This document shows positions 32,435 through 40,869 of a stretch of DNA of 64,000 bases, piece by piece. Origin of the DNA: UBA6911 sp964481255 (GTDB taxonomy: Bacteria; Acidobacteriota; UBA6911); NCBI GenBank assembly GCA_964481255.1, contig CAYZTZ010000001.1:1-64000 (forward strand). Direction: 5' to 3'. The position numbers were made by a program, and so were the translations under genes. Numbering within the stretch: the first letter of the stretch is position 1; each line of letters opens with the position of its first letter. The notes below the pieces were generated by a model, which worked only from the letters and a program-made list of their open reading frames with translations, was not told where the DNA came from and did no database searches.

Positions 32435-32575
32435 ATGAGCCAGCTTGGAAAAAGATACAAGTGCGAAGTCTGCGGCACGGAGGTTCTCTGCACCAAGGCG
32501 GGTGAAGGCGCCTTCGTCTGCTGCGAAAAGGAGATGAAAATCCAGGAGCCGAGGCCTCTCCCGTCATCGGATTGA
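32435..32575 (+). CDS. desulforedoxin-like Fe miniprotein 2
   Basis: 46 aa (MSQLGKRYKCEVCG...). Ligand Cys at 10, 13, 29 and 30, plus an extra Cys at 19 and a Pro-rich tail absent from copy 1. The shared GKRYKC-x2-CG-xEV start shows that the two genes arose by duplication. AGGTGA precedes the ATG. It ends the + strand run; the prepilin peptidase gene converges from the other side. Confidence 0.78.
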   Translation: MSQLGKRYKCEVCGTEVLCTKAGEGAFVCCEKEMKIQEPRPLPSSD

Positions 32576-32664
32576 AGCCGTCCTTCTGCGGCACCCCCCG
32601 GGGAGACCAACGGCGGGCGCGATTCGCGGCGTCGTCCCCGCGTGCAATGGAAGAGCGGCGCGCG

Positions 32665-33501
32665 TCAGCGGCCGATGTTCAGCCACCAGGAGAAAAACTG
32701 CGGGCCGTAGAACAGGGAGACGGCCGTCCCCATGCCCAGGAAAACTCCGAAGGCCATTTTGGTTTGAAGCGTCATCCCGCGGAAAATAATCAGAAAAATC
32801 CCGACGGCAAGGCACAGCACCGACCCCACGCTGATGGCGAACAGCACCAGAGGCCAGCCCAAAAACGCTCCGGCCATCGCCATCATCTTGACGTCCCCCA
32901 TGCCCAGACCCTGTCTCCGGCGAAGCTTCTCGTATCCGACGGCGACAACGAGCAGGAACCCCGCGCCCGCAACGGCGCCCAAGACGGCGCCCACATACGG
33001 GAGAAGCGCATCCGGATTTCCAGGCCAAAGCAGAGACGCCGCCAGCCTCGAAACCGGGTCTTGGTAAAAGGACCGGGATTGGAGTGGACTGAGGAGTATG
33101 CCGGCGGCCGTGCCGGGAAGCGTCAGCACGTTCGGAAGTATCCGGTGGCCGTAATCCACGAAAATCAGAATGAGGACAACAGACAGCAGGAGCGAGTTCG
33201 CATAGGTCGGCGGCTCAAAATCCCACTTCAGGGCGCAAGCCAGGAAAGCCATGGCGGCCAGCAATTCGACCGCCGGGTACCGCAGGGAGATGCGCGCGCC
33301 GCAGGATCGGCATTTCCCCCTTAAAAGGAGAAACGACAGGACCGGAATGTTGTCCACGAGCCGGATGGCGTTTCCGCAATGCGGGCAACGTGATCCGGGA
33401 AAGATCACCGATTCATTCCGCGGCAGGCGGTAGATGCACACGTTGAGAAAACTGCCGACCGCGAGTCCAAGCAGGGTATATAGCAGCAAGAGTATCCACA
33501 T
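32665..33501 (-). CDS. pilD: type IV prepilin peptidase / N-methyltransferase
   Basis: 278 aa with about eight membrane helices. The N-terminal zinc-binding cysteines (CPHC...CRSC), the methylase segment GSFLNVCIYRLPR, and both catalytic aspartates of the A24 peptidase (IFVDYGHRILPN; GLGMGDVKMMA) are present. It cleaves the leaders of type IV pilins and pseudopilins at the inner membrane and methylates the new N-terminus. Likely substrates in this window are the pilin-like proteins at 18.8-21.7 kb. Confidence 0.95.
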   Translation of the reverse strand: MWILLLLYTLLGLAVGSFLNVCIYRLPRNESVIFPGSRCPHCGNAIRLVDNIPVLSFLLLRGKCRSCGARISLRYPAVELLAAMAFLACALKWDFEPPTYANSLLLSVVLILIFVDYGHRILPNVLTLPGTAAGILLSPLQSRSFYQDPVSRLAASLLWPGNPDALLPYVGAVLGAVAGAGFLLVVAVGYEKLRRRQGLGMGDVKMMAMAGAFLGWPLVLFAISVGSVLCLAVGIFLIIFRGMTLQTKMAFGVFLGMGTAVSLFYGPQFFSWWLNIGR

Positions 33502-33707
33502 GACGCTATTCTATGATACAAACGCGCGACTTTTGGTTAATTTCGGCAAAATTTCCAGCCATGCCCCATTGTACCGATCTGCGGATAAACGGGGTTCCGT
33601 AAAACCATTCTCGCGCCGTGGAGGATCATGAGATCGACCCTTCGGTCTCTGAGGCGGCATGCGCCGTGTGCCGGATTTTCGGGATGACTTTGAGAGGGAG
33701 ACGGTTC

Positions 33708-33745
33708 GAGATTCGAGACGGCACGCGCGGGCCGTCTCGAATCTC
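33708..33745. terminator. perfect 15-bp hairpin downstream of the TolC-like gene
   Basis: GAGATTCGAGACGGC and its exact inverse flank an 8-base loop, 14 bases past the tolC-like stop. No U-tract follows on the minus strand; a T-rich run lies on the plus side. Confidence 0.55.
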
Positions 33746-33758
33746 CATTTTCGGATTT

Positions 33759-35471
33759 TTATTTAAGATTGGGGACGTTCTCGGAAATGCCCTTGGCGAT
33801 TTCGAATTCGTTCGATTCAAGGAGCGTGTATATGGCCTTCTGGAGAGTGATGATCGCCTTTTTATAGTTGATCAATGCCTGCAGTTCCGTGTACTCGGCC
33901 GAAGACAGCTCGTTCTGCCGCTGCAGGACCAGGTAGTTCTGGCTGAGGCCGGCCTCGAACCGCTTCGTCTCGCCGTCCAGACGCTCTTTCGCGAATCGCC
34001 GGGATACGCCGGCTGTTTCCACCTGCTTGCGGCTGGTTTCCAGTTTCTGGACCGCGTTGCGAACCTCGACCTGTATCGATTGTTCGGTGCTTTTCCGCTG
34101 CATCATCTGTTGCCGCTGGGTAATCTGCTGCTGCGCGAGCTGCGCGTCGGTGCTGCGGGTCCTCAGAGGGATCTGGATCTGAAAAGCGACCTGCCAAGTG
34201 ATGAAACCTTCTGTAAATATGGTCTTATAGGCGGTGCCCATGCCGCCGACCAAGCTTTCCGGTATGGTCGGCTGTCCCATTTTGATGGTTTGCGGGCCGG
34301 CCACACCGTTGCTTCCGAATTGGGCGGTCAGGTCGAACTGCCATTTGCGGCTGTTGCGCGTCATCTCCTGATTGATGTCCGATTGCTTGAGCTGGATGTT
34401 GATCTGTTCGAGCTCGGGCCTGTTGGCGAGTGCCGTGGCGATGGCCGTCTCAAGCTCCACTTTATACTCTTTGAAATCCGGAGCGTCGGTCGGCACGATC
34501 ACGCGGTTCCAGATGTCGGCTTTCCGGTCGTTGGAGATCAGGTTGCGCAGAGCGTTCTCCTGGTTGAGAATCTGCTCTTCGGCCGCCAACAGCTCCACTT
34601 CGCGCTGGGCCACGTTGGCCTGGGCGTCCGTGACCTCAATCGGCGCGAGCGTGCCGACTTCGACCTTTTTCCTGTTGTCGCGCAGGGTGATCTGGGCGAA
34701 CCGCACGGAATCGCGCTTGATCTGGTAGTTGCGGATCGCTCCGACCAGATCCCAGTATTGCGATTGAATGTTGGCGATCGTCTCCGTCACCTTTTGCTTG
34801 AATTTGCTGTCGCTGCTCGCGAGATCCAAGTTCACCAGCTTGATCTGTCCGCGGTTGGAGTCGATGCGCAGGTTTCGCCACAGCGGCTGTGTGAAAGTGA
34901 CGTTTCCCGAAGCGCTATATTGGGGCGTGAAGAGCGAAAAGGCCTGGTTGTTATCCGATCGGCTTGTGTTCCAGCTCACATCGACCGTCCCGCCTGTTTT
35001 CAGCGGCTGGGAAAATGTGAAGTTCCAGTTGGCGCGGTCTATCTGGTTGAAACTGCCCTGCGTGGAAGCGGTGGCCAGGTTGGTGTTCGCGCTCTTCTGC
35101 TGACTCACGCCGAGGCTTGCCGTTACTTTGGGATCGTAGGCGCCGAAAGCCTGGAGGATCTTCTGCTGGCTTATCTGTTCATTCGTGTCCTGGATTGCAA
35201 TCTCGAGGTTGTTCTGAAGAGCCATCTTGGTGAGATCTTTCAGGGAGATATGCAGGGCCGTCCCGTCCCTTTCAGCCCTTTCAATCGGGCTAAGCGGCAA
35301 GGGCGGCAGACCATCCTCCGTCCCGGACGGCTGCTTGGCAGCCTCCGGACTCGACGGCGCGGGTTGCTGGGCGAAAAGGGCCGGCGCCGGGTTTATGGAA
35401 AACGACAGATTCAGGCTCAAAGTGCATAGCGCCGAAATAAACCAACGAGGCACAACACAACGTTCTTTCAT
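33759..35471 (-). CDS. TolC-family outer membrane efflux protein
   Basis: 570 aa with a signal peptide ending near ALFAQQPAP and AAGGAG 7 bases before the ATG. Two homologous halves of the TolC/OEP fold are visible, with long amphipathic helices (KVTETIANIQSQYWDLVGAIRNYQIKR region and VEVRNAVQKLETSRKQVETA) and strands such as LRIDSNRGQIKLV. It would form a trimeric outer-membrane and periplasmic channel for efflux or secretion. No pump or adaptor is adjacent; a truncated HlyD-type adaptor is at the start of the window. Monocistronic. Confidence 0.9.
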   Translation of the reverse strand: MKERCVVPRWFISALCTLSLNLSFSINPAPALFAQQPAPSSPEAAKQPSGTEDGLPPLPLSPIERAERDGTALHISLKDLTKMALQNNLEIAIQDTNEQISQQKILQAFGAYDPKVTASLGVSQQKSANTNLATASTQGSFNQIDRANWNFTFSQPLKTGGTVDVSWNTSRSDNNQAFSLFTPQYSASGNVTFTQPLWRNLRIDSNRGQIKLVNLDLASSDSKFKQKVTETIANIQSQYWDLVGAIRNYQIKRDSVRFAQITLRDNRKKVEVGTLAPIEVTDAQANVAQREVELLAAEEQILNQENALRNLISNDRKADIWNRVIVPTDAPDFKEYKVELETAIATALANRPELEQINIQLKQSDINQEMTRNSRKWQFDLTAQFGSNGVAGPQTIKMGQPTIPESLVGGMGTAYKTIFTEGFITWQVAFQIQIPLRTRSTDAQLAQQQITQRQQMMQRKSTEQSIQVEVRNAVQKLETSRKQVETAGVSRRFAKERLDGETKRFEAGLSQNYLVLQRQNELSSAEYTELQALINYKKAIITLQKAIYTLLESNEFEIAKGISENVPNLK

Positions 35472-35865
35472 ACCGGACTCCTTAAAATAAAAAACAGCCT
35501 AGCCAGCGTAACACCTATCAATACGATGAATCGGAGAAAACTGTTTCAAGAAGCTCTCGGCCGCGGGGGAGCCGAGGTGGACAGCCGTCTCTCAAACCTG
35601 CCCATGTCGGCGAAAACTTCGCCGGAATTCATCGCAGGGCTTTTAACTGATAGCCGAAAGGTGCTCACAAATCAACCCGGTTTCATTGTTATTTCCGCTT
35701 TGACGGGGGTCCACGGCGGCACTCGCCCGTCCGCGGGCCGCCGCAGAGAAAAATTAACGTCAGGCCGAAATGTATCGGGACGGCCGGTGCACAGGGGCGC
35801 GGCGCATTCCGGAGCGCACGAGGGCGCCGCAAAAAGCAGGCGGCTTTGGGATCCGGTGGAAGGAT
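35472..35865. other. intergenic region between the M48 gene and the tolC-like gene
   Basis: 394 bases. Apart from the ribosome binding site of the TolC-like gene near 35478-35484, I see no gene, hairpin or repeat. Frames here have no start signal or motif. Confidence 0.4.
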
Positions 35866-36906
35866 TTATGGGTCCGTCGGTTGAGGTTCCGTGTCCGTGG
35901 GCCGCTTCAAGGTCGGGCGGCTCTTCCTCGGCTGTCCTTCGTCATCGGTGTCGCCGGGTTCTTCTCCATCCGCGGTCCGGCGCTTGAGGGTCGGACGCTT
36001 CTGATCCGGGGCGCCCGTTGATTCCTCGGCCTTCTGGGCATTATCGATGGCCTGCAGGCGCGCCTTGATGCGGTCGAACTCCGACGTGTTGAAGATATAA
36101 CTGTCCTTTTCGGGGAGGTAGCGCTGTTCGTCCAGCGCCGCCATGATTCGGTCGTCGGTGGAGGGGTGCGTGCGGAACCATCCCGCAAGCCTTCCCGGTT
36201 TGCTTTTTTCCTCCTGCTGCATCTTTTCAAAGAATGTCACGAAGGCGTTCGGGTCATAGCCCGTGTTCCACATGTACTGGATGCCCAGCTGATCGGCTTC
36301 CCTCTCCGATTCCCTCGTGATGCCCATCAGTTCGAGGTTCAGCCCGAGGCTCAAGGCGTTCTGGATGCCGACTTGCGTCCAGTAGCCGCCTACAAAGAGA
36401 GCCGGGATGGCGGCGAGCTGGAGGTAGTTGGCCTTCGACATGCGGGAAGTGGCGTGCCGCGCCGTGATGTGCGAAATCTCGTGCGCCATGACTCCGGCCA
36501 GCTCCGACTCGTTTTCGGCCGCCAGAATCAGCCCTTTGTTCACGTAGAAAAAACCGCCGGGGAATGCGAAGGCGTTCACTTCATCGGTGTCCACTACCTT
36601 GATATGAAACGGGACTTTGGCGTCGGAGTGCTTGACGATGTTCTGGCCGAGGCGGTCCACATATTCCGAGACGACCGGATCCTCGAGCAGGCGCGCCGTC
36701 TGTTCAAACTCGGCTGCGATCTGGTTGCCGATCTGGACTTCCTTTTCCAGTGAGACCCAGTTCGGCAGAAATCCGAAAATCCTTCCAGTGACGTTGCGAT
36801 TGCCGATATTCTCGACGTCGCCGTGTCTTCTGTCGGCCTTGCCCGGCATTGCGATCAGCGCCGTCGCCATTACGGCGGCAAAAATCCTTAAACGAACTCG
36901 ATTCAT
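35866..36906 (-). CDS. M48-family periplasmic metalloprotease
   Basis: 346 aa from the ATG at 36906 (GAAAGGG upstream; another ATG lies 33 bases out). Signal peptide, then the protease domain with zinc motif AGVMAHEISHITARHA and the third ligand Glu in SEREADQLGIQYM. The catalytic part resembles BepA/LoiP-type proteases that degrade or help fold outer-membrane proteins, but the TPR domain of BepA is missing. The C-terminus instead is a hydrophilic tail with two RPTLKR copies and acidic Asp/Glu/Pro stretches. Confidence 0.87.
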   Translation of the reverse strand: MNRVRLRIFAAVMATALIAMPGKADRRHGDVENIGNRNVTGRIFGFLPNWVSLEKEVQIGNQIAAEFEQTARLLEDPVVSEYVDRLGQNIVKHSDAKVPFHIKVVDTDEVNAFAFPGGFFYVNKGLILAAENESELAGVMAHEISHITARHATSRMSKANYLQLAAIPALFVGGYWTQVGIQNALSLGLNLELMGITRESEREADQLGIQYMWNTGYDPNAFVTFFEKMQQEEKSKPGRLAGWFRTHPSTDDRIMAALDEQRYLPEKDSYIFNTSEFDRIKARLQAIDNAQKAEESTGAPDQKRPTLKRRTADGEEPGDTDDEGQPRKSRPTLKRPTDTEPQPTDP

Positions 36907-37072
36907 GGGCCCTTTCCGCGGAGCCGTTATGGCATTCAAGCCGCATTCCCTTTAAAACATCGTCATAAATCCTGTTGGCTCCGCCATATCAATCTACTAA
37001 GATCTGGATGCCGAGAGTGCAATCATGGTTCAATATTATATTAAGCCTGGCGGACGGCAGGTGTCAATTGGG

Positions 37073-37300
37073 GGTTAGCGGTCAGCGGTCAGAAAAAATG
37101 TGGATTCGCTGTCGCTTAAACAAGGGCATTGACCTTGATATGTTGATGGCAAACGGGGTGATGTATAAAGTCAGAAGGCATGAGACGGTTTTTTGACCGA
37201 CTGAATTGACTCTTGAACCGCAGGTTCATGATTCCACCGAAATCCATATTCGCGCAACACTTGAAACAACGATCTAGCCGCTGACCGCTGACCGCTAACC
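37073..37300. repeat. ~230-bp element with perfect 20-bp terminal inverted repeats
   Basis: GGTTAGCGGTCAGCGGTCAG at 37073-37092 and its exact inverse at 37281-37300 bound a 188-base, lower-GC interior without a credible gene. The ends consist of tandem GCTGACC/GCTAACC heptamers; the right end continues with more copies up to the nnrDE ribosome binding site (GCAGGAG at 37311-37317). The whole gap 36907-37323 (417 bases) contains no gene. It may be a MITE-like or REP-like element. Confidence 0.6.
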
Positions 37301-37323
37301 GCTGACCGCTGCAGGAGACGACC

Positions 37324-38913
37324 ATGAAGATATTGACGGCGCAGCAGATGGCTGAGGTAGACCGGCTGACCACGGAACGTTACCGTATCCCGTCCATATT
37401 ATTGATGGAAAATGCCGGCCGCTCCGTTGCCGACGAATTGGAAAAAGCCTGCCCGGGCCTGAGCGGCAAGCGCATCACGGTTTTTTGCGGCAGGGGGAAC
37501 AACGGAGGGGACGGCTTCGTCGCGGCCCGCTATCTCGCGCTGCGCGGTTCGAGTCCCTCCATACTTCTGTTCGCCGACCCGGCAAGCCTTAAAGGCGACG
37601 CTCTGACCAATTGGGAGATCGTGCGCGCAATGGAGTTGCCCGTGCGAATTCTGGCTTCGACCCGGGATGCCAGATCCTGCCTGCGGAAGCATCCCGTCCC
37701 GGATGTGATTGTCGACGCCCTCTTCGGCACGGGACTGAGCAAACCGATCGGCGCCGATTACCGTCCGGTCGTGGAATGGATCAACAAGGCTGCCTCCTCG
37801 GCCTTCGTCGCGTCGGTGGATATTCCTTCGGGACTCATGGCGGATTCCTCGTCCATCCCTGGACCTGCGGTCCAAGCCCGTCTGACGGTCACCTTCTCCG
37901 CTCTGAAGCTTGCGCATGTCCTTGCGCCCGCTTGCGATCTCGCCGGGAAGGTTGTCCTTGTCCCCATCGGATCGCCGCCCGCCCTGTTCGACAATCCGGA
38001 ATACCGCATGCATCAGATCACGGCCGCCGGGGTCCGGAGGGTTCTGCCGCCGAGGGCGCGCGACAGCCACAAAGGGACCTTCGGCCATGTTTATATCGTC
38101 GCCGGGTCATGCGGCAAGAGCGGCGCAGCTCTGATGACGGGCCTTGCCGCGCTTCGTTCCGGCGCCGGACTGGTGACCCTCTGGCTGCCCAAAAGCGTGC
38201 GAAAGGATGTCGCCGGAAAATACCCCGAGCTCATGACGGAGTTTTTGCCGGAGACGGAGGACGGGACGTCGGACCGCGCAGGAGCCGAGAAGGTGCTTCC
38301 CCGGCTTTCAGAGATCGACGCTCTGGTTATCGGGCCGGGAATGACGACCCAGCCATCGACCCGGAGGCTTGTGTGGGAACTTGTAAGGCGCTCCCCGATA
38401 CCGGTGGTGCTGGATGCGGACGGGATCAACGCATTTGTCGCTCCCGCTGAACCGCTTTGCAACGAAGCGGGGCAGCCGGTGGTCCTCACCCCTCACCCCG
38501 GGGAAATGGCGCGACTCGTCGGCCGGAAAATCCAGGATATCCAGAAAAACCGTTTGGCCACGGCCCGCGATTACGCCGCGGAAAGGGGCTGCCACGTGAT
38601 CTTGAAAGGGTTTCAAACCGTCGTCGCCGCCCCGACAGGCGAAGTTTACATCAACAGCACGGGAAATCCGGGCATGGCGACCGGCGGGACGGGGGACATT
38701 CTGGCCGGCATGGTGGGGCGGTTCGTCGCATACTGGAACCGGCAGAGGAAAGAGGAAAAATCGCATCATCTGTCGGAATACCTGTCCGCCTCCGTTTACC
38801 TGCATGGATTGGCCGGGGACATTGCCGCGGCCCGCGAAGGGATGGAGTCGCTGATCGCGACCGATCTCCTGAAGTATCTTCCTCAAGCGTTCCGGAACGT
38901 GTTGAACTCATGA
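37324..38913 (+). CDS. nnr: bifunctional NAD(P)H-hydrate epimerase / dehydratase
   Basis: 529 aa, full fusion length. The N-terminal YjeF-type epimerase domain (~1-220) has CGRGNNGGDGFVAAR and VDIPSGLMAD. The C-terminal ribokinase-like ADP-dependent dehydratase (~240-520) has VLTPHPGEMARL and NPGMATGGTGDILAG with the catalytic Asp. Together they repair damaged NAD(P)HX in the cytoplasm. AGGAG precedes the ATG. The stop overlaps tsaE by 4 bases, a common nnrDE-tsaE arrangement. Confidence 0.96.
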   Translation: MKILTAQQMAEVDRLTTERYRIPSILLMENAGRSVADELEKACPGLSGKRITVFCGRGNNGGDGFVAARYLALRGSSPSILLFADPASLKGDALTNWEIVRAMELPVRILASTRDARSCLRKHPVPDVIVDALFGTGLSKPIGADYRPVVEWINKAASSAFVASVDIPSGLMADSSSIPGPAVQARLTVTFSALKLAHVLAPACDLAGKVVLVPIGSPPALFDNPEYRMHQITAAGVRRVLPPRARDSHKGTFGHVYIVAGSCGKSGAALMTGLAALRSGAGLVTLWLPKSVRKDVAGKYPELMTEFLPETEDGTSDRAGAEKVLPRLSEIDALVIGPGMTTQPSTRRLVWELVRRSPIPVVLDADGINAFVAPAEPLCNEAGQPVVLTPHPGEMARLVGRKIQDIQKNRLATARDYAAERGCHVILKGFQTVVAAPTGEVYINSTGNPGMATGGTGDILAGMVGRFVAYWNRQRKEEKSHHLSEYLSASVYLHGLAGDIAAAREGMESLIATDLLKYLPQAFRNVLNS

Positions 38914-39428
38914 CATCGCGCGCAAGAGCTCCTCAGAGAAAGGCCGTCCGCCTTGTCAGCAGATCTGCGGAGGAAACCGAAAACATCGGATGTCGCATAG
39001 CCCGGGCTTTGCCGGTGCCTGGTGTCGTGCTTCTGAGAGGCGCTCTGGGCAGCGGCAAGACCACCTTGACGCGGGGCATTGCCAGGGGATTGGGTGTTCA
39101 GGACCCCGGAGCCGTTTGCAGCCCGTCTTTCACCCTGGTGAACATCTACCGAGGCGTCTGCCCCGTCTATCATGTGGATCTCTACAGGCTTGAAGGGGAA
39201 AGAGACTTGTATTCGATCGGCCTGGACGATTTCCTGGGCCGCGAAGGGGTGACCGTCGTCGAATGGAGCGAAAGACTCCCTTACCAGGTGCCGGGGGCCG
39301 CCATCGTGGAGTTGCAGGAAACCGGCGAAAACACGCGAATGATATGGATTCAATCGCCGGATAAGCGCGCGCGGCCTGTGCCGGAAGGCGTAGTCCGACG
39401 GCGCACCGGAAAGAGGCATGGTGATTGA
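38910..39428 (+). CDS. tsaE: tRNA threonylcarbamoyladenosine biosynthesis protein TsaE
   Basis: 172 aa, starting in the ATGA overlap with nnrDE. P-loop GALGSGKTT (residues ~44-52), the SPSFTLVN switch-like segment and the VYHVDLYRLEG and VVEWSERLP motifs are all in place. TsaE is the ATPase that drives the TsaB-TsaD complex making t6A37 on ANN-decoding tRNAs. An extra ~20-residue basic tail follows the core. It overlaps the next gene by 11 bases. Confidence 0.95.
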   Translation: MTSRARAPQRKAVRLVSRSAEETENIGCRIARALPVPGVVLLRGALGSGKTTLTRGIARGLGVQDPGAVCSPSFTLVNIYRGVCPVYHVDLYRLEGERDLYSIGLDDFLGREGVTVVEWSERLPYQVPGAAIVELQETGENTRMIWIQSPDKRARPVPEGVVRRRTGKRHGD

Positions 39429-40866
39429 CTTGAAACGTTCGGGGTGGCCTGAGGATCCCAGGATTTGGAAGGATTACGCTTCGGGTTCCCTCGAGCGCTT
39501 GTCGCCGCAGACCGCGCGATGGGACACGCAGATGCTCAAGGCGCAGGCGGCCTTGATTCGAAGGAATTCCTCGGCGCCTGAGGATCTGCTGCGTCGCCTG
39601 GAGGACGGATTGGGATCGGGCTATGCCCGGACCTTGGAGAATTTACGGGGCCTCCGGCGCCCCGGGACCGTGGTTGTCGCCGCCAGAATCCATGCGTGTC
39701 TGTTGGGAGGTCCGCTCTTTCAATTCCTGAAATGCCTGACCGCCGTCAAGGCGTGCCGGGAACTGGCGCGGTATTCGATTGAGGCGGTGCCCCTGTTCTG
39801 GGTCAGCGACGCTCCCCCGGCGGTTTTTTCGCAATGGAGCGCCTGTATGCCGGATCATGAAGGGGAGCTTCATCGGTTCAGCCTGCAGCCGCCCGAACCG
39901 GCTCCTTGCGCCGCAGACCCTCTCCCGCGCGATCGTGTGGAGGCGCTCCTGGCTGAGATCGAAAGCCTGGGACGGGGCGATTTCGACGCCGAGACCCTGG
40001 AGACGCTCCGTGCGGCCTATGGACGCGGAGCCACCCTTTCGTCGGCGACGGCCCGGCTTTTCCTGGATTGGATGAGTCCGTGGGGGGCGATTGTGCTTGA
40101 TGCCGGGGCGCCGGAAGTGAAGACTGTCCTGGAAGGGGCGTCGGCCCTGCTCCGCGGCAAGGTCGACAGGGTCGAGACGCTTCTCCGTGCGCAGGCGGCG
40201 CTTCTGGCGGAGAACGGCTATGACGCGCCGGCGAAGGATGGCGCTCTCCAGGATTTTCCGGCACAAAGCTGTGTCTTTCCCGTCGCCGTGGCGGTTCTGG
40301 ATCCCGGTGAAGTCCACTCCTTCGTCATGGCGCTTCCGGTTTTCGAAGAGCTGGGGGTGTCGCCGCCCCTGGCGTGCCCTCGGTCCAGGGCGGCGGTCGT
40401 GGACGCCCGCAGCCGGCGGACGCTCGTGAAATACGGCCTGGATGCGCGGGACTTATTTGCGGATGAAGGCGAATGGACGGAAAAAGTGGCAGGGGCCGTC
40501 CCGTGCGAGGCGGAGCGGAAGCTGAGAGAGCTGGGCGCGGAAATCGAGCTTCGGATGGCGGAACTGAAGGCCCTGATCCCCGCGGGAATCGGATCAAGGA
40601 AAATGCCGGATTCCTGCGAAGAGAGGATACTATACCAGATCGAGAAACTGCGGCGGCATTGCGAACAGGCCGCCGCAAGACGCCTGTCGGCGGCGGAGCG
40701 GAGGATACGCCGGGCGCGCAATTTCCTCGCGCCGGCGGGATTCCCGCAGGAGCGGGCGCTTGCGGGCATATTTTTCCCGCTGCGTTACTCCCGGTCGGTT
40801 CTGGGACGTATTCATGACGAGCTGGAGCTTTTTCAATTCGAACCGCGTCTTATCTTTATGGATTGA
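39418..40866 (+). CDS. divergent BshC-like protein (bacillithiol cysteine-adding enzyme family)
   Basis: 482 aa, shorter than the ~540 of Bacillus BshC. The core pattern is recognisable: LLGGPLFQFLKCLTAVKACREL and VPLFWVSD match the BshC segment LLTGPLYTIHK...PIFWVAGEDHD. However the GGQQ (AARIH here) and EDHD (DAPP here) residues are lost. A late PGE (LDPGEVHSF) remains, and the C-terminus is coiled coil. It overlaps tsaE by 11 bases and is 3 bases ahead of bshB1, so context supports the family. Either catalysis is lost or the protein uses a different mechanism or partner. Confidence 0.7.
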   Translation: MVIDLKRSGWPEDPRIWKDYASGSLERLSPQTARWDTQMLKAQAALIRRNSSAPEDLLRRLEDGLGSGYARTLENLRGLRRPGTVVVAARIHACLLGGPLFQFLKCLTAVKACRELARYSIEAVPLFWVSDAPPAVFSQWSACMPDHEGELHRFSLQPPEPAPCAADPLPRDRVEALLAEIESLGRGDFDAETLETLRAAYGRGATLSSATARLFLDWMSPWGAIVLDAGAPEVKTVLEGASALLRGKVDRVETLLRAQAALLAENGYDAPAKDGALQDFPAQSCVFPVAVAVLDPGEVHSFVMALPVFEELGVSPPLACPRSRAAVVDARSRRTLVKYGLDARDLFADEGEWTEKVAGAVPCEAERKLRELGAEIELRMAELKALIPAGIGSRKMPDSCEERILYQIEKLRRHCEQAAARRLSAAERRIRRARNFLAPAGFPQERALAGIFFPLRYSRSVLGRIHDELELFQFEPRLIFMD

Positions 40867-40869
40867 GCC

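Noticed and set aside
37116..37373. 85-codon minus-strand frame across the inverted-repeat element and the nnrDE start
   Set aside because: It runs through the repeats and into a strong gene, with no ribosome binding site and no known motif.
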